A stretch of 64,000 bases of DNA from positions 280,259,229-280,323,228 of the forward strand of contig CM051459.1 in the NCBI GenBank assembly GCA_028095005.1, given 5' to 3'. Shown in pieces: positions 9,645-21,400 of the stretch (the first letter of the stretch is position 1; every line of letters begins with the position of its first letter). The position numbers were made by a program, and so were the translations under genes. Source of the stretch: Rhynchospora pubera (Eukaryota; Streptophyta; Magnoliopsida; Poales; Cyperaceae). Under the pieces are notes generated by a model. That model was not told where the DNA came from. It did not search any database and worked only from the letters and a program-made list of their open reading frames with translations.

Positions 9645-11909
9645 TGGATGGTACGAGAATAAGAATTTTACGAAAAAAATATTTTGAGAAAAGTGGAAAG
9701 AAGCTATTTCCTACTCCGTTTGGATCGCTTAGGAATAAGAGAAATAATATTGAGAAGTGTGTAACTTTGTGAAAAAATTAGATGGTTAGGAATAAATTTA
9801 CGTCTAGAAAGAGACTATTTTCTTATTCCTAGCACCATCCAAACGGAACCAGGAAGAAGAAATGTTGTTTGAATGGTGAGTTAGAAATAAGTAAATTAAT
9901 ATTAATTTAAATAAATTATTAAAAATTATTATTTTAATATTAAATAAAGTATACTAACTAAAGAGCACACAAAATTGTTAGGAAGTGTGTAATTTTCAAT
10001 TTTTAGTGCTAATTATAAGTTAATTAACCAATTAAACATCACACACATAAAGATCTAGCACAAAAGCCATTCAACACACAAGAGAAAAGGGTTGGAAATA
10101 TATCTCTCTTGGTATCGCAACCAAGAGGCTCGTTCCAACGGCTTTGATGTCGGTGGCGTGCCCTCCAAGCACCTCCTAATCGCGCGCCTCGAGTCCACTA
10201 AGGAATTAACCACCTTCTCAACTAATTATGCTAGTAATTAGGAGAAATGAGACTAATTCCTAAGCTTTCCCTCTTCTAGTTAATTCTCCAATTAATTTTA
10301 GGTGGGAAGCTTGCTCAACACATGAGCTAGAAGGTGGATTAGAGAAGAGAGAAGAGAAAAAAAAATTCTGAAATTTTTCTTTCTCTTTGAGTGGGTTCGG
10401 CCAAGGGAAGAAGAGAGAGAGAGGTTGTGTGGAGGCTTGGGTTTGCTCCCAAAGAACACCCCTTTATATAGGCCACTCAACTAGCTCTCATCCAAAATTG
10501 CATGGACAAAAATGCCCCTTGCCCTAGCCGCACCTACCAACCTCTTGGTTGGGTTTGGCCTCAAGTTTAGTTGAGCCCAATACTCTTCCATTTAATTGCA
10601 CCTTCCATTGGACATTAAATTAACCAATTAATTTAAAGCCCAATTAGCTCAAATAATTAAATGTGTTGATTATAATTAATTATTAACTATTTAATAATTC
10701 ATATGAAATTAGTCAATGCATTAAATTATTTCTATATGATCTATTTGACTTAATTAATCATAACGGTCCATAACGGTATACGATTAATTAATCAACTTAT
10801 CATATTTTGCAAAACCAATTGTTGCAAATAAATAATTAATGCACGTGTAGTTAAACACCTTATTATGTGTGACCCTTTGAGGATTTATGCTATGTTGGAC
10901 ATGAAATTAAATCGCTATTTAATTCCAATAATCATAAGCGGTATCTAGCAACATGTTATGATTCCCAATTCACATAAATAGTGTACTGCTACAATATTTC
11001 AATCCTGCATAAGAGAATAATTAGTTTCTCTATTTTGATTCTTATGTCACACGATATCATCATATAATCCAAGATAGGAATGTGTCATTCTTGCAGATTA
11101 TACGTTTCTTGATCTAGAGTTGATCGCTTAGTTGCGCGCATACGATCCAACTCCATCAAGGGGCCCAAACAGATATCGTCACTCACTAAGTGAATTAATG
11201 AGGGACATACGGTTTTCTTGATGATTAGCTTTTCCCCGCACAATTCAAGAGAACATAAATAAAGTCCGTATAGCAGCCCTTATCGGGAATCAGCGGTAGA
11301 CAATATTTATTGAACATATCCTCATGTGGAAAAGATAAACATCTCAAACTTAGAACCAAAATCATAACGAAATAAACAATGACACATAACACAATCCATA
11401 TGTTTATTTCTTTGGGTCAAGTCCTGTACTATGTTCCATAACATATACATATGCAATTAAGTTGGTAACTTTTTACCTATGATTTGTAGAACTTAATCAT
11501 CACTTAACTTGCATACTAATCTTATATAATAATTAATGTTCCTTGTTAATTATCAAGATTATGGACCATTTAGATTTATTATTGTCATTCTAAAGAATGA
11601 TCCACAGAGATCCACAATTCAGATCCTCAACCTGAATGATCTGTCAATAATAAATCTAGGAACAGATGATAAAATATCATCCAAGACATAAACTAATAAT
11701 TAAGTCATTAAATTATTGACTTCTAGGACATAACTCTAACAAAAATTTCATTTAGCTATTAGTATTTAGCTAATTTTGTTGAAATTATGTATATATAATT
11801 GTTGAAAGAAGTTATTCTTAGGAAGAAGTTATTCTTTTTTTTATTTCTAACTTGTTTGGATGCCTAAAAAGAAGCTATTTTTCTTTATTTCTAAGCAATC
11901 CAAACGAGA

Positions 11910-11912
<3 letters not shown>
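9645..11912. mobile_element. Nested cluster of CGTTTGGAT-type MITEs
   Basis: The outer left end (ACTCGTTTGGATGG, 9648) and outer right end (ATCCAAACGAGACC, near 11898-11911) form inverted termini. Inner termini of the same kind occur at 9715 (CTCCGTTTGGATCG), 9834 (CCATCCAAACGGAA) and 11850 (TTGTTTGGATGCC). The interior repeats AAGAAGCTATTT and TTATTTCTAA in inverted orientation. The 8666-8825 MITE shares an internal phrase. A solo LTR at 9976-11741 splits the inner copy, so at least two MITE events preceded the LTR insertion. Confidence 0.72.
9976..11741. mobile_element. Solo LTR of about 1.77 kb with AAAAT target duplication
   Basis: The segment starts TGTTAGGAAG and ends CTCTAACA, so it has TG...CA ends with TGTTA/TAACA tips. 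AAAAT lies immediately outside both ends (9971-9975 and 11742-11746), a perfect 5-bp target duplication. No gag, pol, primer-binding site or polypurine tract is found inside, which fits a solo LTR left by LTR-LTR recombination. Read on the minus strand, the end TGTTAGAGTTATGTCC looks like a plant LTR start, so transcription probably ran leftward; this is inference. It sits inside an older MITE. Confidence 0.85.

Positions 11913-11982
<70 letters not shown>
11913..11982. repeat. (AT)n microsatellite, about 35 units
   Basis: An uninterrupted AT dinucleotide run of roughly 70 bases directly borders the right end of the MITE cluster. Long tyrosine/isoleucine ORFs across it are an artefact of the repeat. 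Confidence 0.97.
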
Positions 11983-11984
<2 letters not shown>

Positions 11985-12009
11985 TAATCTGGAAAGAGAT
12001 ATAAAGATT

Positions 12010-12385
12010 GGAATCGGCCATAAAAAATTCATATTTCGAGAAACAAGACTGAGGCGAAGTAATTTGTCTATTTTACTTCGTCTTCATTTCTCGAAATTTG
12101 ATATTTCCATAACTAATTCAAACCGTTCAATCTCTTTTTCGTATCATTCTCTCAAATCGTGCGAATTGGGTTAAAAATTGAATATGTATTGCGAACTTTC
12201 TCGCTGAATAGATAAAGTTTTTCCAATATGAAGAAAGATTTAACGATTCGGTTCGGCCATAGAAAATTCATATTTCGAGAAACAAGACTGATGTGAAGTA
12301 ATTTCTCCATTTTTTACTTCGCCATTATTTCTCGAAATTTTATATTTCTACGATGATTCAAATCTCTTTTTCATTATTAAAAATC
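12010..12385. repeat. Two tandem fold-back repeat units, about 240 bp apart
   Basis: Unit 1 (about 12012-12140) and unit 2 (about 12253-12385) both carry TTCATATTTCGAGAAACAAG, then GAAGTAATTT, then the inverted counterpart TTACTTCG and TTTCTCGAAAT. Each is therefore an imperfect hairpin. The connecting segment with ATGTATTGCGAACTT (12184) also occurs at 9614, on the other side of the MITE/LTR cluster. The cluster appears to have inserted into a longer array of these units. Confidence 0.75.
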
Positions 12386-14874
12386 AAATTTAGTATTGTT
12401 CAAATTTGTTAGTATTATATATATGGTGGAGACATTATTCTGGCGGGTCGCCAGAAATTTAGCAGACTATTTGTATGACAAGCCAGTCGCTGACGGAACC
12501 GATAGACTGTCATATTTTTTTTTTGAAATAGTGCTTTATCTATTTAATTTGAAGGTAGAGAGAGACAAAAAAAAGAGGGAGAGTTCCATCATCTTGATCT
12601 TGTGCATTTTATACAAATTCAAGCACTCGAGCGGGATTATTTGGTCACAGCGTGTTGATCTCGTGATTGTGAAATTGTGTCGGGTCATCTATACTGTGAA
12701 TATAGAGATAGACTCTCGTACATGGTCTAGACTCACTAGTGTATGAGACAAAAAGTAAGCAGTCCATAGTCGTGAAAGAGGTCATTCGATTCAAGACTTC
12801 CGCATTATATCTAACTTTACGATAAGATTATTATTTTTGTCCAAACTTTTACAATTTTTTTTTGCTATACCATATGATATTTCTAGATGAGAAGGCCTCA
12901 AATGCTCAAATTATATTATATATTATGTGTTTTAAACATCGTAATAAATGGGTATAAAGATCGAAAAAAAATATAAAATTTTATTTCTAAAGAGATTTCA
13001 AGATGAGAAGGAGATTAAAATATCAGTCGTTTTTGATGTTCAGAATTTGAAATAAAGATAAAAAAAACATACAGATTAATTCGCAAAATATCGGAGCCTA
13101 TCTCTATGTACGCTCTCTTTTAGTCTAATAGATTTTTTTTTTCCTTTTTCTATTTTTCTTTCCAAAAAATGTACTTCTGAAAATACACAAATCGAAGACG
13201 TTAGCAACCGCTGCCCACTCGGCCACTTGAGGGGAAAAAAAAAACCAAGAAAAATTTGACTTAAAACGTAGACCAATTTGCAATGTACGACCCTGATAAA
13301 TTATATTGAGTGCTACAGTCTAGCTACTCCTATTAGTAAGGACAGTTTGTAAATGAGTTGCTTCTAGAAGCTTTTTTTTAATCTTAAACAAGAAAGAGTT
13401 TCCTCTAGAAGCATCACAGCTTTGATTTAATATCAGTTGACCAAAGAATAATCAAATGTCAACGGTTACAATTTTAGTTTTTGGCGATTAATTAACTTGA
13501 ATCTATTATGAAAATTGAAACATTAATTAACACAAATAAATTATAATTAGAACGCTTTCTGACATACAATGCCTAATGCAAGTTGCAAGTTTAATTAATT
13601 GATTTCTGTAACAGGGAAAGTTTGTTCCTTTTTTATATTATTAAAAAACACTATTGAAAACTTCCAATATTCCTAGTTTCCTACCTTAGAACAGTTAATG
13701 AATTAATTTTAAAAAAAGGAAGGGGAATTTCATAAAATTAGTTACAAATATATAAATCTAGTGTTAATTAATATATAGGTATCTTTATCCATATCGAACT
13801 TCCAAATGCAATTAAGGACATAGGACAATATTGGAAGTGTCAAACATTATATATATATAGGTAGGTTTTATTAGGTCTCACACATTGTCACTGTAGCATG
13901 TTATTTTGAAGTACCTAAGGGCTTGTATCTATTTTTTATATAAATTATATTTATAGATAAATAAAAGGAGCATGTAGTTTACCAATGAACAATTTGGTTT
14001 GGATATGGAAATGATTTCTTAATCGTAGAGAGAGAAATCAGAGGAAGTCGACCAATACTGGACAAGCACCAGCGTCGGATCATATTGATATTCTGTAACA
14101 TTTGTGGTGCAATAATTTGTACGACGGAGTATCATAAATGCAGGAAACAACGTGTGGCAGTATGTCACCCCGCTAATTACTGACATAATGCAATAAATTT
14201 TCTAAAATTATAGATTGTTGTGGCATATTGAGTGAATATGCGATTGCAAAATTTAATGATTGGTCAGCGCCGAACTTTTCCAGTGTGTTCACACTGCTTT
14301 TTATATTTTTATTTCTATTTTTAATTTTATTTTTAGAATTTGAAATCTGTATTGCGATCATATATGTGAGACAGATGTCATTAGAATATGTATCACGATC
14401 TGCTCATTTAGGCAGCTTGATTACTCAGGATTCATCTACTTTGAAATTCGTGTTGCGCACATCATATATAACAAGGTTAGATGCATATATAGTATATATA
14501 ACTGAGCTCAATTGATGGTACTCATTGAGTTTTGCAAATAATATCGAGCTTCACCCAGTTACTGAGCTCAATTTTAAGTTTGAGGTTAAAGAACACCATT
14601 CCAAATGATCATATATAGTATATAAATGTCAATATATGTTCCTAATAATGTTGTTAATATATTCCTTTCATTAATATGTAAGTGGCTTACCTTTCCTAAT
14701 TTTTTTTTTCTTTTTTTCTGTGTTGAAGAAGGGTGTTGGACTCTCGATCAGTTATTGAGACTATTTGTATACATGTTTTATTTATTTTTTTTTTAGAAAC
14801 AAAGGTCCTTTAATTTCTTTAAAAAAACGTCCATGATACAGCTTCCTAGAATATCAACCAATACATGGCATTGG
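12386..14874. other. Gene-free AT-rich spacer
   Basis: No domain-bearing ORF, splice-consistent gene or RNA gene was recognised. Short ORFs (for example 12396-12746 and 14228-14515) lack family resemblance and consist largely of AT-rich codons. Confidence 0.65.
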
Positions 14875-15207
14875 AGTGCAAGTAGGGGTGTCAAAGGTGG
14901 TTTACAACCACGGAATGACACCAAACCGTTACCGTGCCACTTATTATACGGTATAATACCGGCATGTCATTTATCGTGCCTTTTATTAAATGAAACAGAT
15001 TTATGTGCCATCAACCGTTGCACTTTATAAATTACACATAAAACGATTTGAAATGAGGACGAAATGATCAAAACACTATAACCAATTGTGCCATCAACCG
15101 AGCCACTTAAAAAAATAGTATAATTTTCTATGCCACAAATCGTTCCATTTAATTTAAATGAAACGACATAACAGTAAATGGTCACCGTTGACAGCCCTGA
15201 GTGCAAG
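14875..15207. mobile_element. hAT-type MITE, 317 bp, with 8-bp TSD
   Basis: AGTGCAAG is present at 14875-14882 and 15200-15207. The element between (14883-15199) starts TAGGGGTGTCAA and ends TTGACAGCCCTG, whose reverse complement is CAGGGCTGTCAA. An 8-bp duplication and (C/T)AGGG-type termini are the hallmarks of hAT elements. There is no transposase ORF inside, so it is non-autonomous. Confidence 0.92.
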
Positions 15208-15965
15208 ACTAGCCTGCAACGACTAAATACTAAATATAAAGAATAAATAAATCTAAAAGCATTTTCTTTTGTAACTAACCCTGTTAAAATTATTTTATAA
15301 GCATCAGTTTTTGTCTATTAGTTATGGAAAATATTTCTCAAAAGGAAATCATGCAACCCAACGAAAAATATTTATTGTAAATTTTTAAGTTGGAAATTGA
15401 GTACCATCTTTACTTTTTGAAAAAAATATTTTTTTAAAAAATAATTTAAATTTCCGTTATCTATCTGCACTGTTCCTTTTCGTGGAAAATGATTCATTGA
15501 ACATCCCCTCCCAAAAATACGATAAATTGCTATGAAGAACTGATCACCTGCATTTGTACGTAATGCATAATTAACGGCTTCGCTCTTTCGATAATATTTT
15601 AATTTTGATCATTTATAGTTTCTATTAAAGATGTCCATGGCATTTTTTTTTAGGGGAAATTTTTTTAGTTTAATTTGAAACTGTTCGTGCAAATACTTAA
15701 CATGCATGCATTTCCCGTTTATCAAATAGTCCTCTTGATAACCAGAATTCTTCTATAAACCAAGCTGTTATTATTTCAGATTTTAATGTGTGGGTTGATA
15801 TGCAATGTACACAATTTCTCCTCCACTTTCATGAGTCATGACTTGATCAAGCCATCAAGGCAAGCTAGGTAAAAGACCTAGCCGATATAATATATGATAT
15901 TATGTGCGGTTTTATGTGGAAAAAAGTGACTTCCATTATTATCTCCCAAACAAGACAAGCCTACC
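15208..15965. other. Upstream region of the zinc-finger gene
   Basis: About 760 AT-rich bases with no coding feature. It ends in the TATA box of the ZAT-type gene and so includes its proximal promoter. Confidence 0.6.
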
Positions 15966-15973
15966 TATAAATA
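15966..15973 (+). promoter_or_regulatory. TATA box of the ZAT-type zinc-finger gene
   Basis: TATAAATA lies 137 bases before the start codon. This would place transcription start near 16000 and give a leader of about 100 bases. Confidence 0.65.
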
Positions 15974-16102
15974 AGCATCCTGTTTGTATACATTTCTTCC
16001 ACTAACTCTATACAACTCTATAGAAACATTTTTTTTACCTTCTACATTATCCAATCTACTAATATTTTTCATAGTGTTTCTTTTGCAAAAGTAAAGAACA
16101 AG

Positions 16103-16630
16103 ATGAAGAGAACAAGAGAAAATACCATTAGCTGTGAGGTAGATAACATCAACATGGCTCATGTTTTGATGCTTCTCTCACAAAATGGCTCTGAAAGCAC
16201 CAATCTAGTGCAATACTACCCGGCACGCGAAGACCGGATTTACGAGTGCAAGACATGCAAGAGACAGTTTCCATCATTTCAAGCATTAGGAGGCCACCGT
16301 GCTAGCCATAAAAAACCAAGAACAGGCTCCGAAGAGTGTACCGACCAAGCCGGCAGTGCATCCACTAAGCCAAAGTTGCATGAGTGTTCCATCTGCGGGC
16401 TTGAATTCACCATCGGGCAGGCGCTTGGTGGCCATATGAGGCGGCACCGCCAGATTGGCAACGAGGGATTCAGCATGCACCATGGCATGATCTTGGACAT
16501 TAACAAGAGTTGTGAAGAGAGTGATGACAATGGTTTGTTCCATGTGGATATGCAAATGCCATTGACTAATCAAAGAGAGATCGAGTGCAAAAAAGATCGT
16601 GAACCCATTACCTTAAATCTCTTCTTATGA
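16103..16630 (+). CDS. Q-type C2H2 zinc-finger repressor (ZAT11/ZAT12-like)
   Basis: An intronless 175-aa protein. An N-terminal leucine-rich L-box-like stretch (about residues 16-27) is followed by two Cys2His2 fingers, C49-H69 and C95-H115. Both carry QALGGH, the signature of the plant C1-2i (ZAT) family that contacts DNA in the nucleus. The tail ends in LNLFL, an LxLxL EAR motif that in this family recruits TOPLESS-type co-repressors. Length, lack of introns and motif order match stress-inducible ZAT factors; I favour ZAT11-like over ZAT12-like but cannot separate them without a tree. The first ATG of the frame is used and a TATA box lies at 15966. Target genes are not deducible. Confidence 0.92.
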   Translation: MKRTRENTISCEVDNINMAHVLMLLSQNGSESTNLVQYYPAREDRIYECKTCKRQFPSFQALGGHRASHKKPRTGSEECTDQAGSASTKPKLHECSICGLEFTIGQALGGHMRRHRQIGNEGFSMHHGMILDINKSCEESDDNGLFHVDMQMPLTNQREIECKKDREPITLNLFL

Positions 16631-18038
16631 TTATGCATGCATTTGGATTTGGTTTGTTCCCTGAGGGAAAGCATGAAATCTATAATTTTCTGCTAGATAC
16701 ATTTGTTTATTTTTTTTCCCTTCTTTTTCGGATAAAAGAAGGAAAACATGAAAACATGATATTGAGATGGATGCTGCTTGCTTTTCTTGCTTTCTTTTTT
16801 TTGTTTAGTTTTTCATAGACGGAGTTACTTTCAATGACTCCATATCTCTTGAGGCTTCACATGTAAATTTTCCATAGCTTAACCAAGAAGAGGATACATA
16901 TTTTTTTAGTTTATTTTAAAATTGTGAGTCTGTTCCATGATTGTTTTGCGGAGGTTTCCATGACATTTCAGAAAAATTAATGCAGTTCAAAAGCAACACG
17001 ATCACCAAAAACAAGATATTCTAGCTCCAAATCAACTTCTATATGAAAAAAGGATATACAATTCATGCTTTTACTTAGCTCCATGAATATGCTGCCCACG
17101 GATAATAAAAATATTATATAGGAATAGGATAGTGAAGTCAATAAGTTTACGTCCACATATCCAATTTTTAATATTTTCTTTAACGTGCTCTAATTTACTT
17201 TGACAATTCAATTGAGAACCAGTGACTTTTTTTCAGGATTATCTTATACAAGTACTCGTTCCAAAATGTAAAGGTGTATTTTGTCAAATGCGCGCATGCA
17301 GAGAGGTAAACACTGTCATAGTCAGCAAACCCATTACTCTTCTATTGTAGAGTAAACAATTTTGGATAAGCTATATTGACAACAGATTTGCTTGACATAT
17401 GTTGTGACAACATGCGGTTATCATAAAAAACAAATTAAATTATGAATGCTTTTTATACAGTTTACAAAGATAATTTATTCATATTTGGCGTAACTTGAAG
17501 ATCGATTGGCCCCTTTCAAACGGTTTGTAAAATTAATAGTTTAATTTTATTGGCACTTCATTGATGACCAAACGATTCCTTAGTCTAATCAAATTTGATG
17601 CACAAACTTATCTAAAATATAGAAAAAATAACGATTATTTTACTTTTTTAGTTTTATACTGATAATTTTTGGTTATCGCGAATTTAGGTAAAAATAGTTG
17701 TCAGTTTTCATTAAGAAATAAAGTAATTAATTCTATGATTAACATAAATTATATTTCAGACTCAAATTCTTATCACTCTGTTTAAAATTTTAAATAAGTG
17801 GGTTAAAGAATTTAGTTCATCATTGGTAAGTTTTTCGGTTAGAGAAAATTTTATTGGGTTTTCCTGGCAATCAAAACTGATCATGGGCTTAGGACCTCCA
17901 TTCGGGACCGATAATCCTAAAACGCAGCCCAAGGCCTAAATCATCGAAACTAATATCCAAAACGATTGGGAAAAAGGCCCAAAAAGGCAAGGTCTCGGTG
18001 CGCAGTATTGTATTCCGCAAGAATTCATACAGCCTGTT
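16631..18038. other. Intergenic region between zinc-finger and kinesin genes
   Basis: It contains the zinc-finger 3' UTR and the kinesin promoter. A CAAACGGTTT sequence near 17518-17527 carries the AACGG core of the mitosis-specific activator element used by plant G2/M genes, but a single copy about 550 bases from the TATA box is weak evidence. No coding feature was seen. Confidence 0.5.
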
Positions 18039-18046
18039 TATATAAA
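18039..18046 (+). promoter_or_regulatory. TATA box of the kinesin-5 gene
   Basis: TATATAAA lies about 370 bases before the ATG. The leader may hold a 79-base intron (18305-18383), because AAG/GTGATT and TTTCAG/TTC are well placed. Confidence 0.5.
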
Positions 18047-18419
18047 CCCTTTAATAGTGCCAGTGAGGCAGCGACACAATAACATAGCCAATGGTTCTTT
18101 AACACGTGTAAAAAGGAGCTCTTTTATGCTAGTCCAAAGAGTGCACCATACCACAAAATTTGAAAATTTTGTAAACGTCTCGTCTCTCCCACCACTCTCC
18201 ATTCTCACTTGTCACTTGCGAGTCGAGACACTGATACAGCGCTTCCGTTTCGAATTCACCTCGAATTCTGAAAAATCGAAAGAGGAAATCGATCGAAATC
18301 TAAGGTGATTCTTCGATTCCTCCTTTACTCGATCGCAATAAGTTATCGATCTTTCTATAGGGGTTTTAATTTATCTATTTCAGTTCAAGTTGGAAGCTTT
18401 AGAGGAAGGTGTAAGATCA

Positions 18420-21400
18420 ATGGCAGCAACTCCCACTCCGCACAGGAGGTTAGGGTTCTCTGTTGCCTCGACCCCTTCTCCTTCTCCCTTCTACACGCCA
18501 CGATCGGAGAGACGAGTTGTTGATCTGAGGTGGGCTGATGGAAACGCGACTAGTCACAAGCGTGACAGAGATCGAGAGGTTCCGGTGCAAGTCGTACTTA
18601 GATGCAGGTAAGTAATTTCTTTCGTCAGATTATTCAATCGTTGAACTTTAATTGATATGGAGTTACTTTTCCAATTTTGGAATTTTGGAAAAGATTGTCT
18701 TTTTAATTAAACCAATTGTTAATCTGACTGATACCTATAGTGTCAGGATGCTTAGCACCTTATCCAAAATTGCAAGCAAACACATGGCTTAGTTGATCTG
18801 CTTGATTAAGATGCCTTTTGCTATCTCATTCATTGATTAGTTGAAATAATTTCATTATCTGTTCATGCATCCTCATGTGGATTATTTCTTAATGTAACAG
18901 GCCTTTAAACGATGACGAACTAAGGATGAATGCACAAAGTGTAATATCTTGTAATGAACAAAAGAAAGAGGTCACTATTTCACAGAGTATTTTAAAGCAA
19001 CCTGATAAGACATTTACCTTTGACAAGGTATTGCAACCTCTTTCTCTGATTTCTATTACTGTTAATCTGTTATTGCTACATTGCATATCTTATTATCTTG
19101 TTATATTTATTTTTCTAGGTATTTGGCCCAAAAGCACAGCAACGGTCGATATATGACCATGCTGTATCTCCTCTTGTCATTGAGGCATTGGAAGGTTACA
19201 ACTGTACTGTGTTTGCCTTTGGGCAAACTGGTACTGGTAAAACATACAGTATGGAAGGAGAGATGAAATCCAAGGTTAGTAACTCTTTGGTTTGTTGAAT
19301 CAATGGTGAACCATATATTGAGAATATTTGTAATGAATGCTAAAGATATAAAAGAAGAAAAATTACTTCACCTGCCTTGAACCTCTGGAATAGTAGAATT
19401 GAGTAAATTCTTCAGCATAAATACAGAAACTTTAATTAATGATGTAAATTCTTTAACATAAATACAGAAACTTTGATAGTAGAATTGAGTAAATTCTTTG
19501 ACATAAATACAGAAACTTCAGAATATAAATAATGATGTAATTTAAGACCATTGTTGAATTATCTATCAGAAACTTTAATTAAGCATTTGAGGATTTAATC
19601 ATAGTGCCTTTTATCTCACACTTTTAAGTTCAATGATTTATTTTCTTATAACAGTTTGGTTTTGTCTTTTTTAACTCAGGTCAATGAGTTAAGTACCAAT
19701 GCTGGTGTGATACCAAGAGCTGTACGTCATATATTTGAAATCTTGGAGGAAAGGAAGGTCGACTACAGCATGAAGATCACATTCTTAGAGCTATACAATG
19801 AAGAGATAACTGATTTATTAGCCACAGAAGAACAATGCCGGTTTTATGATGAGAGGCAAAAGAGGCCCATTTGTCTGTTAGAGGATGGAAGAGGAGGAGA
19901 GGTGATTAGAGGGCTTGAAGAAGTCACAGTTTATAGCCCGGACGAAGTTTATTCTTTATTAGAGCGTGGATCCTCTAGGAGGCGATCAGTAGAGACAGCT
20001 ATAAACAAGCAAAGCAGGTGAGTTAGTCTATTAACGGTTTTGCAAATATACTTGAAAGATCAGAAATTTTGTTTAAGTTAGGGTTGGCATGCCTAATTCA
20101 GGTACTGCGTACTGTTTTGAGGACGGGTGGTTTTTGTGAGTGCCACTCAGTATTTTTCAGCCGTCAACTTTAGCCACTCAACCCCTTCCTATCCTTTCCT
20201 AATGCCTTGTGCATCTGAGAGTTCGGTCAGATAAATTTAGGTTAAATCATTCATGGAAAATGGCCATAATCACATAATTGAGGTTTGTTGGGCCAAAATT
20301 GTGCTTAAAAACAAAATTGGGGTTAATTTGTGCTTAGCTGCAAATTTGAAGAAATTTATCTCCTAGGTACTAAAACTGGAACAGCCAGATAATCACTTAT
20401 TGATATTTTTTGTCATATGCTGTAAAATTTCATACAATTTAAGTATGACTTTTTGTTTCTCATTTATGTGCAGCCGATCACATGTTGTTTTCTCAATAAA
20501 TATACACATGAAAGAAGAGAAGTGGGGAGATGAAGAGCTTTTGAAATATGGTAGGCTCAGCCTTGTTGACTTGGCTGGATCAGAGAACATAGCCCGTTCA
20601 GGTGCAAAAGAGGTACGTCAAAGAATCAAATGGAAGAAGAATTATATGTTCTTTCTTCTGTGTGATAAGCATTACTGCATCACATGTTCTTTTACTTCTG
20701 TTTTAATTTATATCCCAGGGTAAAGCAAGAGAGGCTGGAGAAATAAACAAGAGCTTATTGACACTAGGTCGTGTCATAACTGCACTCTCTGAGCATAGTA
20801 GCCATATTCCATATCGGTAACTTTTAATGTACTCTCCTTGAGGAAAACAACTTTGTTTCACATTTTGATCTGCATGTTTTTGTTTACGGAAATTGATGCA
20901 ATCAGGAATAGCAAATTGACGAGGCTGTTAAGAGAGTCCTTAGGTGGTAAGGCCAAGACATGCATTGTTGCAACAATCTCTCCTTCTAGTTTTTGTCTTG
21001 AAGATACTCTTGTTACCCTTGACTATGCATCTCACGCTAGAACTATAAGGAACAAGCCTGAGGTTTCTTTTCATTCGATATTTTCTCGTGTATCCTTTTA
21101 TTATTTGCTGTAAACATAAGGGTTAAAGTTGATCAAAATTTTTTAGGCTAATCAAAAGGTCTCTAAAGCAGTGCTCCTTAAGGATCTTCACCTCGAGATT
21201 GAAAAGATGAAACAAGGTCTGCTTTCAATTTTTGTCTCTTTACCTTTTTTATGTCTGGCTTACAATTTCATGTGCTTAATAAGTTTTAAGTTTATAAGAT
21301 TTTTGGTAACATGCTAACAGATGTAAGAGCTGCTAGAGAGAAGAATGGCGTTTACATATCACATGAAAGATTCGTTCAAGAGGAGGCAGAGAAAAAGGTT

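Noticed and set aside
11847..12174. ORFs on both strands rich in alternating tyrosine and isoleucine
   Set aside because: They are translations of the (AT)n microsatellite and flanking repeats.
12396..12746. 116-aa ORF in AT-rich spacer
   Set aside because: No domain, no promoter or splice context, and composition matches random AT-rich sequence.
16627..16818. 63-aa ORF after the zinc-finger gene
   Set aside because: Phe-rich reading of T-runs in the 3' UTR.
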